From assembly GCA_036897485.1 (NCBI GenBank), contig JAYMTF010000981.1, positions 1 to 27,573 on the forward strand: a DNA stretch of 27,573 bases, given 5' to 3'. The DNA is from Pelargonium nanum. Taxonomy: Eukaryota; Streptophyta; Magnoliopsida; Geraniales; Geraniaceae. Below are positions 11,529-20,723 of the stretch, piece after piece (position 1 is the stretch's first letter; every line of letters begins with the position of its first letter). The notes beneath the pieces were generated by a model. The model ran no database searches and was not told the origin of the DNA. It was given only the letters and a program-made list of their open reading frames with translations. A program made the position numbers and the translations under genes.

Positions 11529-12255
11529 ATTAGCAGGAGAAGATATCGCGCCCGGGTATGTCAGTGATGATTTTTCTTCTCCTTTTTGTTGTTGTTGCTA
11601 TTATATCATTAGTTAAGGATAAATCCAATTGCTGCAGCTGATTCTTACTGGCATGAATATTGTATTTTTGTATATTATATATAATAGACAGTGGAAAAAA
11701 TAGTTGCTTGGTATGGAACCTAAAAATAGGATTCTGAGTACCAATGTGTGTTAAATGATCCCCAAGGAAACATGTGCATATGATGATGTTATTGGTTCAA
11801 TATGAGTTGAGTAGTATAAAAGTACGGCAAGAGAATGAATTTGTGAAAACGAACCATCCTACTGGATTCATAATTTTAATAAGGTGTCATACCCTCTACT
11901 AAGCCAAATATAACATGGTTTAAGGTTCTTTCTCTTATATACTGTACAACACATATATACTACTTTTTTCAACCTTTGTTGCAACCTAATTGACCATAAA
12001 TATAAAAATAAAAATAAAAAAATAAAAATTCTCCTGCAGCTCAGTTCTTCATTAGCACAGCCTCATATTGACATTGGGCCAGCTTAGTTGAGTTTGGGTT
12101 TCTGTGGCCCATTTAATGATATTGGGCCTCCAATATCCTAGCTTACGACTGTACTGTAGTAAGTAGTAACCATGTACAACGTAAATGAACTTTTGTAGTG
12201 GTAAAGAATCTAAAACTCAAATCCAGGAGCTGCTTGTCAGTGGTTTCCAGCTCTT
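11529..12255. other. Intergenic: receptor 3' region and a cluster of TGGGCC elements
   Basis: The first part should be the receptor 3' UTR. No clear AATAAA is seen near the stop. Three TGGGCC (site II) elements, in either orientation, lie at 12075-12080, 12106-12111 and 12123-12128. Such clusters are usually found in plant promoters, yet no gene model starts here. An A-rich low-complexity stretch lies at 12000-12029. Confidence 0.55.
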
Positions 12256-12257
12256 AC

Positions 12258-12265
12258 TATAAATA
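12258..12265 (+). promoter_or_regulatory. TATA box with no assigned gene
   Basis: TATAAATA sits in an ACTATAAATAG context about 130-180 bases downstream of the TGGGCC cluster, in + orientation. A start near 12290 would run into the 3' end of the oppositely oriented ERF gene. I see no convincing + strand coding sequence after it. It could be a promoter for an antisense or noncoding transcript, or a relic. Confidence 0.4.
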
Positions 12266-12674
12266 GAAATAGAAACCAACGGCAGCAACTAGAAACAGTC
12301 AGCTAAAGTCGCCCCTTGGTTTTGGCTTTGTCTGTTTTGCCCTCTACCAATCAATACCAACCACCTGAATTGACTTCTTTGCCCTCGCTGCTTGCCGCCG
12401 CCACTTCCATGATCATTGTAAAGAAAATGAAAAAGACGCATGCGATTTTTATGCGGTTGAATTGAATCGAATCCATATTGAAGAGTAGCATCAGCAAAAT
12501 GAGAAAATTTTAACGGAAAATTCAAATTGCATTTCATCAACTTTGAAACTACCAAGACAAAACATTGTTACTTAACAATTGACATGACGACATGAACATG
12601 ACTTCAGCAAAATTAGACTTTCTTATCCTAAGAATCTAATGACAATTCCACAAAACCCTAACAGAGGTCATGAA

Positions 12675-13597
12675 TCAAGCCATTGGAGCAATATGGACTG
12701 TATCGTCCTCATCATCGAAGCTCCAGAGATCGCCAACAACACTCTCCTGAGCAGGATTCGCAGGTGCCACAGATTGGCCATCCAGGTACGGTATCTGATA
12801 AAACTTCATGAAATTTTCATAGGCCATCAGCTCCTTCGACAGAATCTGCACTTCATTTTCTTCCTCCTCCGCCAAATTCAATTTCTCTTCCTCTTTCACC
12901 TCCATTTGAGCACAGACCTCATGATCTGACACAGAACCAGAATGTTCGTCCCCAGAGAAAACAATTGGTTCATCGATGTTGTTGTTCACAGCGAACGCTT
13001 GATTCGAATCGATCTGGTTCAGGTCATACCCAAACCTCAGCCAATCCACGCCTTCACAACTCGGATCTTGATGCAGAGCAGCAGGATTGTTGGAGACTTG
13101 GGTTTTAGTGGGTTTTGTGTCTTCGTTTGGGAAGTTAACTTTGGCCTTGTTGCCGCGAATCTTGCGAGCTTCTCTGTCGTAAGCTCTGGCCGCTTCCTCG
13201 GCGGTGTTGAAGGTCCCGAGCCAGACCCGAACACCTTTTCTCGGGTCGCGAATCTCAGCCGCCCATTTCCCCCATGGACGCTGCCTGATTCCTCTGTACA
13301 GATTCTTCCTCTGGCGCTTCTTCGGCGGCTTCTCCTCTGCTTGCCCACCACCTGTTCGATAAAATTCCTCAATCAGAAAACATCACCCAGAACACCAATA
13401 CAGAGTTACAGACCCAAAACACAGAACATAAATGGATTACCAGAAATGGGCTTGGCTCTTTTCAGACCGAGATCAGAATCAGAGTCGAAGCAGGCGGTGA
13501 GCTTGGAAAAAGGAGAGCTGGGCCAGAGATCGGCGGCGGAGACACGGCGGTTTCGGCTGCGAGGGATGAAATCGGCGATGATAGCGCCACCACACAT
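12675..13597 (-). CDS. HRE2: Group VII ERF transcription factor with oxygen-sensing Cys2 N-degron (HRE2/ERF71-like)
   Basis: Exons on -: 13597-13441 and 13351-12675, with an 89-base intron; 834 bases, 277 aa. It begins [12 protein letters not shown], the group VII hallmark. Known family biology: Met removal exposes Cys2, which plant cysteine oxidases oxidise, leading to Arg/N-degron proteolysis in air and stability in hypoxia. A basic patch KPPKKRQRK precedes one AP2/ERF DNA-binding domain at about 71-127 ([12 protein letters not shown]…AEIRD…WLGTF…AYD…AKVNFP). The C-terminal half is acidic. A '[11 protein letters not shown]' helix and a terminal LWSFDDEDD look like activation motifs; the first resembles the C-terminal part of Arabidopsis ERF71/HRE2 as I remember it, hence the tentative symbol. 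RAP2.12-like is the alternative. The intron position just after the N-terminal region is usual for the group. The gene lies tail to tail with the ethylene receptor. Confidence 0.93.
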
Positions 13598-15250
13598 TCT
13601 CGAATGAAACTAAAATGGTTTTGTTTTTTTTGTTTGAATGAGAAATGAGAATCTGAAGCAATGGAGTGATAGTTGGAGACACTGAGACAGTAATTGAAGG
13701 CTTTGAATGAGAATAGACAAATGTTGGAATTAGAAGAAAGTTAAGGGTATGAAATTTTTTTGCAGACTGAGGAAAGGCTTTTGTAGTGCCATGAATTGGA
13801 AGGTTCCGAGGTGCAGAAAATATTGGTCTTACGTGTTTTCCAAGTCCTGAATAATTCTAGAGTTTATCACTTAAAAACTTACCGTTTATGGTTTACAACA
13901 TGCCAAATACTACTTAATGCATATACTACTCCTTATTTGAGCCGAGAACCATTTCAAGTTAAGTCGGAACAACCTCTTGCTAGTGTACTCACTATGATTT
14001 TCTATTATGTTTTGGTTATAACAAATTTAAGATATGGATTTTAGGTTTTAAAACTCTTTCTTTCTTGAAATGGATGTTATTGATTTCATATTTTCATTTG
14101 GAGAAAAAATAAGAATAAATGAGTTAGTGTGACATATTTACTCATGTATAATGATCATTTGATATAACTTAATAATTTTTTTAAATGATACTTACTAACT
14201 TATTATTGACAATTCATGAATAATCAACATTGTAAAAAAAATACTTATTTTGTGACAAAATTTTTAAACCAATATGAAATCACCAAAATAACCTTGATGG
14301 CTACTATCAAGTTGTGTTTAACTAAAGATTCAGTGGCATCCAGTTGGGCATAGCGAAGGTCAGTGGACAGCTCGCATCGCTTGCGCGATTGCTATTGGCT
14401 TCCACTTCCGGACACCAATTACTGTTCACTTTGGTTTTTCCAGACAGCCAAGTGACTTGGTAAGATACAAGAAACTGGCTAACAAACAAAACAAAACGAA
14501 ATAATATATAGCAAAATTTTACAATATACCTCGGCTCTTAGGAGTACTTAAATGAGAAGTTATGTGACTGTAATAGAGTTGACAAATCGAATTTCAGGTC
14601 GGATGTCGGATGTTAAGCACAAATATGTTGGTTTGTATAAGTTTGATTGACTTAAAAGTTGGTCGGATGCCCGCGAGTTTGGATCTAAATTACCAACTTT
14701 AATTGTGATTGAGGGAGAATATACAGGAAGTCCGGTGTAATTAAAAAAATAATTCTAAATACCTCAAATCTTAACACGTGTGACCCAATTGGAGCTTGGA
14801 CCGAGTTGTGTGGACTGGATATTGTAGATCACCCAATGTGTGGGTTTTGGCCGATTGAACCAAAATCGGGTGAATCTAGGCCAAAACGAACGATCTGACC
14901 AGTACTAGTCGTATGCCAAGCCAGTATTGAGTCTATTGACTGTTTCATTTTTAGATGTTTTTCTTAGTCGAATTCGATTACATGGATGATATAATAAAAT
15001 TTTGGGTGCAATATATACATGAAGACTTAAATCCATGTTCGGTTTTGTTAGCATCAAGTTGGGTGTAATTGGCAGGCCGGCCCAACAAAGCCCAATATAA
15101 CTGGAAATGGGTACAAAAGACTGAGTCCTGATTTGGGCCTGTTCGGCTTCTCTAAGCATCACGGCCCAAATTCAGTAGTTCGATCAACTTGTGGGCATGT
15201 AAGCCCATTTTCACAAATATTGCCAACTAATAAATTTAGAATTTTTTTCA
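13598..15250. other. Intergenic between two divergent genes (ERF and Ole e 1 protein)
   Basis: No gene is supported. Bases 13600-13790 should be the ERF leader and proximal promoter, read on -. An island of more balanced base composition at about 14330-14465 stands out from AT-rich flanks. It contains two CCAAT-type boxes (14391-14399 region and near 14415) and a 13-base palindrome CCAAGTGACTTGG at 14448-14460. At about 14600-14900, repeated 'ggtcgga/tcggatg' motifs suggest an old repeat. TGGGCC or TGGGCT elements recur at 15070-15215, upstream of the next gene. Confidence 0.5.
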
Positions 15251-15436
15251 TTATTATAAATCTATATTTTATACTTTACATAGGAGCTGTCTTTGATATG
15301 TATATGCACGCACGTCGTGTCTGTATAGCCCATAGTCGTGCAACCAAATTAGATTATCATAATGTTTCATAAATTAGATTATAAAACCTTGATGGTAGCT
15401 TCACAACCAATAGCACAAAACGAGAAGGAAAAAGAA

Positions 15437-16555
15437 ATGGCAATGACCACAAACATGTGCATGGTTGTTTTGTCATTGTCATTAACATCATGGCTAGTTA
15501 TTGCTTCAGCCGCTGATTATGGGTATGCCCCCAAACCCAACGTTGAAAAGCCAAAACCACAAGAACACAGCAAGCTAGACATTATTGGCATTCAAGGCCT
15601 CATTTTATGCAAATCAGCCTACAAAGTTGTTCCACTTCAAGGTATTCAATTCCTCTTCAACTACCTTTTTCTTGGTAACATGCATAGAATCACAACTTTT
15701 GTCTTTATGTACTATAGTTATGAGTTGGAACATTAAATATTATATGTGTTTTAAAAAGTCGGTGTGATTCGTGAGTTTGACGGAGATTTAACTAATGAAT
15801 CAATTTAATTCTTTCGAGACAGGAAAAACTAACCGAACATGATTTTGACACGCCAAAGATGTCTCACTAGCTAGATGACGCATAAGTGTTTGTTTAGTAG
15901 CATTATTATCTGCTCAATAAAATTTGAAGAAACGTTGTAGTAACTTGTTCGGTAAAGAAATGATTTCGTAAAGGAGATAATCTCTTTTAAGGAACTTGTT
16001 TCTAGAGTAACCACGAATCTCTTGTATGCTTTTTGGTGAACTTTAAGGGGATCAGATAAAATGCAATTGATATTTTTGCCGAACATAAATAATTTTTTGA
16101 AACAACTCCAATTGGTCAAATGATGTCTCAATTAGCAAATTGGTCTGAGAGGTAGTGTCTAAAAGTCAATTTAACGCGTTTTTGCACGTACAGGAGCTGT
16201 GGCAAGAATAACATGTTTAGCGGAGGACGATCAGGGTTACGAGGGAGCTCCTTTCTCCATACTGAGCCAACCATGCGACGCAAAAGGGTATTTTTTCGCC
16301 ACATTGTCCCGCTCTGACGTTGAAAACAACATGAAGCTAAAGGAATGCAAAGCTTTTCTTGAGAGCTCGCCAATGGATAGTTGCGATGTCCCAACGGACG
16401 AGAACAACGGTATCAGTGGAGCTTCTCTTACTTCTTATCGCATCATCAACGAAAAGAAAATGAAGCTCTACTCTCTTCTCGCGCCTTTCATCTACACATC
16501 CGAGCAACAAGAACCCGCGAAACCAACCGAGCATGTTCCTAGTGGTGGTTACTAA
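15437..16555 (+). CDS. Secreted Pollen Ole e 1 / extensin-family cell-wall protein (PRP-like)
   Basis: Exons 15437-15641 and 16194-16555 give 188 aa. Residues 1 to about 25 form a signal peptide (…LVIASAA|DYGY). A short Pro/Lys stretch (YAPKPNVEKPKP, about 30-41) is followed by one Ole e 1-like beta-sandwich domain. Its typical pattern is present: IIGIQGLILCK, then GAVARITCLAE, and further cysteines at SQPC, KECK and MDSC. Proteins of this kind are exported to the wall; several in Arabidopsis act in root hairs or pollen, but which tissue applies here cannot be read from the sequence. Another in-frame ATG at 15362 lies upstream; I chose 15437 because it starts directly at the signal peptide. 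A TATA-like stretch is at 15255-15262. The 552-base intron at 15642-16193 closes phase exactly (G split 1+2). Confidence 0.9.
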
Positions 16556-17860
16556 TATAGTGCAATTTCAAGGGGCTAATTGACTAGTTCCATGAATTGG
16601 TAGTTTTGTATTGAAACTTTTTTCTTTGTTTTGGTTCAATTTGTTGGGTTTTTTATTGGATAATTGGGATGCAATTTCGTATGTGATTTGTATGAAGAGA
16701 TGTGCAATAAAAAATCATGGATCGAGAAGTTAATATAGTGCTTGGATTATGTTATAAGCTGGTTATAATAATTAAATTGGCTTTGGATTGAGCAAGATTG
16801 TATAGGATAAATGATGAATATTAAAGAAACAAGTTGGTTTCGTGTATGATCTTTTAGGTACCATTTTCATGATACCATATACTTATTGTAAAACGTAACT
16901 ATACAATCACTCATGCATTCCGTGCAACATATAAATGTCTACTTTTTGTTTGATTTCACAATTTTTATTTCTTCTTTAGTATTGTTTTGAGATATTTACA
17001 TACATCTTAACGTTAGGCCACCGATATGAGATTTCGTCACTCAAGTTTATTAATAAAATAGCTCAATTCAAGTTCTTGTATTGTTAAGATAAAATTTATT
17101 TTAATCTTCGAAAAATTAGGAAAATAAGACAATATAATTGACTCGGATTACATATGGATCGACCTCTGGTTTAAATATGTATTTTGTTTATTTATTTTAT
17201 AAGATGAACCATTTTAGATATAAGATTGACTTACCGACAGTAGACATGTATGTCATATTTGCCGACCTCACTTTTATTCCTAATGTTTGTATGCAAACAT
17301 AGGTTTATCAAACAAATTTGTTATTATCTACCGACGTTTTACTTCATTTCACATATCTCTACAATCATTTTATCTTTGGAAATATGTGAAGTAAACAACA
17401 AAGTCTTGGTGTCCGACTCATCCACTTTCTATTCTCTTTGCTAATTCTTGAGATTAGAGATGATAATTTGATGTGAAAAAAAAAAAAATAAGTTTATGTT
17501 TTCGTAAGGACGGCACAAAATAAACATGATCAAATTTTAAATTAAGTTGTTAAACCTGCCGCACACTCGTCAAAGATCCGCAAGCCACACTCTTTACAAT
17601 TTTAGTAGCATTCAATTTTTTAACACGCATTTAAAAATATTAAGCTAAATTTCAACCCGAAACATGAATTACCAACTCCACTCAAAGTACAAGAATTTCT
17701 TCTCTTATATTTTCATCCTTAAAAGCAACTAATTATAAATGGGTGAATTTTTATCTCTTAATCCATCTTACATAGAATATAAATCCCAAATTCCAAATTT
17801 AGTCTCAATTATTAGAAGAAAAATAGAATTTACTAAAATGAAAATGAGCAATTGGGGTTG
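16556..17860. other. Intergenic, no gene seen
   Basis: It begins with the 3' UTR of the Ole e 1 protein gene; AATAAA in 'gcaataaaaaatc' near 16706 is a candidate poly(A) signal. The rest is AT-rich, with only short open frames lacking any family resemblance and a poly-A tract at 17477-17488. The last 150 bases probably carry the promoter of the next gene. Confidence 0.55.
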
Positions 17861-18160
17861 AATTGAAAGACACCAAAAATAGAGAAAAGGAGCGTCAAAA
17901 TCGGAGAGAGGCAAATAAAACGGGAAGCAACCAGAAGAAACAGAGCAGTGTCCTCCTAAAAGGATGCTACGAAAACCCATTCCCTCCTCCTAAAACCCAA
18001 TTTCTCTGTCTCTCTCTCTCTATCTCTAACAATCTCTTTTTTATTTGCTCTCTCTCTCTTCTCTTTTTGTTCAACAAACCAAAACCACCATTCTCTGTAA
18101 TCCACAATTTCCTTCCTTCGCATCTTCTCAATCGATCTCCTGTTTTCAATTTGATTTCAG

Positions 18161-20169
18161 ATGATTAAAAATATGGAGAATCCGCAGAGGAAGGAGAAGA
18201 GACAGCAGCCGCAGCCGCGACCGCCGATAAGTATCGGCGGCGGCGGAATTAACGGAGCGGTGCTTGCGTGGGGCGGAGCTATGGCCGTCGCCGGACTGAT
18301 TGCGACTTTTGCGATTAAGAGACGCTCCAAATCTGGAGCTAAGAAGAAGGAAGAGCAGGTTAAAAAAACAGAGAATGTTGAAGAAAAACAAGGAGGAGAA
18401 GGAGAAGCAGATGGAGAAGAAGAAGAAGGAAGGCTAGGGCTTAATGATCCTCAAAATCAATGGTTAGCTAAATCTCTATTTGTTGTCTCTCTTTTGTGGT
18501 TTACTAATTTGTTTGTTTGTTTGTTTAATTAATTTGCAGTTGCACAACAAACCATGAAACAACAAAGATGGATGTCACACAGACCAAGACTATGACACAG
18601 ATTGATTATATGATCTCTGCCAAAAATTCCACCTTGGTAATTGATCTATTCTCTATCCTCTACTCATTCGAGCGGAGAATGTCACTATAATAATTATCAC
18701 TCAACCCGTCAGATTCAGTTGAGTCAATGAGAAGATAGAATGTAATGTTATTGATGATAATGCTCGTTCAAATTCAACTTATTCGTGTCTTGTCGGTCTT
18801 AATGCACGTGAGTGGAGTTCTAAGTAACCTTGTTGTTTGCCTTCGTCACTTGATATACCAGTTGAACTCCCGTTATAATCTTAAGTTTTTGGGTTGGTTT
18901 AAGTTTAATATGATATCAGAGTCTATTTTGTTTGAGCTAGTGACCCGTCTGTCTTAGCTCTTGTCTTGGCCCACGTGTAGGGTCCGTTCACTTATTCAGT
19001 CTGCTTGTATGATGTACTAGTTGAGTCCGTCTATGTTAGCTCTCTTCTTATCCGCACATGATATACTAGTTGGGCCATCCTTTTGTAAGCTTTAAGTTTT
19101 AGGTTGGTTCAAATATTTTGTTTGGTTGTGAATGAACAAAAGTTTGTGTTTGTTTTTGGTTCAGGAAGAGAAAGCCAAGCCTAAAGATAGTTTAAGAGAG
19201 AGACCCACCAATCTTCCTCAGCAGATTGTCCCACTTATCAATTACTCAATCCCATCCCATCAAGAGGAGATTATTCCATTTAGCAGCCTAAAGCCAGCCA
19301 TTCAAGAGATCATCCCATTCAACAAATTGAAACCAGAGTTCATTGCTGGTATTTTGGAAGAATTTAAATCTCCAGTGATTGATATCGTGGACCCGCCTTT
19401 GCCTATGAAGGAAGCAAAGGGACCTGTTGTCGAGAGATTGATTGTGAAACCCCTTATACATCAGGTGACTCTTGATGCGGAAGCATTACTGTCACCGATT
19501 ATAGAAGCTGATGAAGATAATAACGAAGAAGAAGAAGAAGAAGAAGAAGAAGAAGACGACGAATTCGATGTTGAAATTGAAGTTGAAGAAGATGAGTCTG
19601 TTGATGAGGGCGAGGAGGCCTCGGTAGTAGCAGATGAATCTTCCTCGGTATGCAATGATGAGGCTATTTGGCCAGCAGAGGCTATTGAAGAACTGGCACA
19701 AGAACTCAAGGATATGAAGATTGATTTTGATAGGCCTCGTGAGGAAGATGCAGAGGCAGAAAACGGGACAGGCATTGCAAAGGAGAATCCGATTATGGAA
19801 GCAAGAAAAACGAGTGAAAACGGGACAGGCATTGCAAAGGAGCATCCGATTATGGAAGCTAGAAAAACGAGTGAAAATTTCTCTGAGGACGATGATGGTG
19901 ACAATGATGGTAATGGTAATGACAGCTACGACGATGAATACAATGTAAGTGAAACAAATTCGAACGTCGAGATGGAAAACCAGGAAGAGGAGCTTGTGCC
20001 ACTGAATCATAATCAGCAAGAAGTAGTAGCAACAGCAGTTGCACAAACTGCGAAGCTGTCGAGATCGAGATCATCCACTTGGATGTGGTCGTCCATGTTC
20101 GTGATGTTCTTGCTGGTGCTTTTGCTTTTCCGTTTTGATGCCATGTCTTGTTATCTTCTAAACCAGTGA
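18161..20169 (+). CDS. Unrecognised acidic protein with N- and C-terminal membrane segments
   Basis: Exons 18161-18462, 18540-18636 and 19165-20169 give 467 aa; phases close. I do not recognise the family. What is visible: a basic, Pro/Gln-rich start; a Gly/Ala-rich hydrophobic segment at about 32-52 followed by KRRSK; a charged Lys/Glu linker; an internal repeat of the form EIIPFxxLKP in early exon 3; a Glu/Asp-rich tract at about 249-290; two 19-residue direct repeats at 332-369 (ENGTGIAKE…); a second acidic tract; and a hydrophobic segment at about 439-455 (SSMFVMFLLVLLLF) near the end, like a tail anchor. The pyrimidine-rich leader at 18000-18064 and good splice sites support a real gene. 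A second in-frame ATG at 18173 is an equally possible start. A role in membrane tethering is only inferred from architecture. Intron 2 carries an LTR-like remnant. Confidence 0.78.
18715..19130 (+). mobile_element. Degraded LTR-like remnant in an intron
   Basis: The motif TGATATCAGAGTC at 18911-18923 matches the TGGTATCAGAGCC primer-binding site (initiator tRNA-Met) at 11 of 13 positions. The sequence before it ('gatataccagttga…taagtttttgggttggttt', 18850-18903) is repeated in diverged form at 19059-19115. A third partial copy of the 'gatgtactagttgagtccgt' part lies at about 19011-19030. No retroelement coding sequence is present. I read it as short, decayed LTR pieces; it does not disturb the splice sites. 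Confidence 0.5.
19525..19555 (+). repeat. (GAA)n coding microsatellite
   Basis: About ten GAA triplets encode the poly-Glu run inside exon 3 of the acidic protein. The length is likely to vary between alleles without breaking the frame. Confidence 0.9.
19759..19872 (+). repeat. Two 57-base in-frame coding repeats
   Basis: Copies at 19759-19815 and 19816-19872 differ at only a few bases (for example AATCC versus CATCC, and GCAAG versus GCTAG). Each encodes the 19-residue unit ENGTGIAKExPIMEARKTS. A further 'gaaaat' begins after the second copy. This is a recent in-frame duplication inside the acidic protein. Confidence 0.95.
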
Positions 20170-20723
20170 TTCATAGCATCCCCTTCAATAACTGAATTTG
20201 TCACGATTTATTTTTGATTAGTAGTGAGATAATAATAATAATTTAAAAAATATGAACATGTTGTTCTGTACATTATATTATATTTTGTTTTTGTTTTAAC
20301 TTAGTTGGTTCTTCATAGAGACAATGACATAAAAATTAAAATCATCCAATCCAGGAAACAATAAGAAAATGGAAAAGAATATCCAGTATATATAAACCTG
20401 AGACTGAAACAATTCTTTGTTTTATACATTTTATTTATTGTTTGTTCTTTCAAGTATCTATCTTTACATGTGATGTGTATACAACTATACATACTCCAAC
20501 CTAACTGTAGTTTTTTTTTTTCTTTCTATATACAGTGCCCTAAATCCATTATCCACAGACCTAGCTCAATTAGCTGCTGCTGGTTTATTTGTTTAAAAGT
20601 GTCCAACAAATAGCCGAAACGAAAGGAACCAAATACATGAACAATGCTCCAATCTCCGTCCTCGCATGACAAAACTTCTTACCCAAGTAATATATTGCAG
20701 GGCATACCAGTTGGGCTCACTGA
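20170..20723. other. Convergent 3' regions of the acidic protein gene and RSH1
   Basis: No gene is seen. AATAAT repeats at 20230-20241 could serve the + strand 3' end. On -, AATAAA (plus positions 20584-20589) lies 135 bases after the RSH1 stop codon and is a good candidate poly(A) signal. The stretch 20400-20520 is T-rich. Confidence 0.5.

Noticed and set aside
11529..12250. A receiver domain exon after the receptor kinase, which would make it ETR1
   Set aside because: I looked for the receiver's conserved Asp-containing segments in all + frames and saw none; the stop at 11526-11528 follows the kinase as in ERS1.
12289..12555. 88-codon frame on - downstream of the ERF stop
   Set aside because: It has no ATG-supported start with conserved content and lies in or beyond the ERF 3' UTR; nothing recognisable is encoded.
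13037..13372. Arg-rich 111-codon open frame on -
   Set aside because: It is the wrong frame of the AP2 exon; shifting by one base gives the clean AP2/ERF domain.
12942..13607. 221-codon open frame on + over the ERF gene
   Set aside because: The - strand encodes the conserved MCGGAII N-terminus and AP2 domain with correct splicing here; the + frame is its mirror.
19461..19904. Ser-rich 147-codon frame on - over the acidic protein
   Set aside because: Antisense of GAA/GAT-rich codons always gives Ser-rich frames; no independent evidence supports it.
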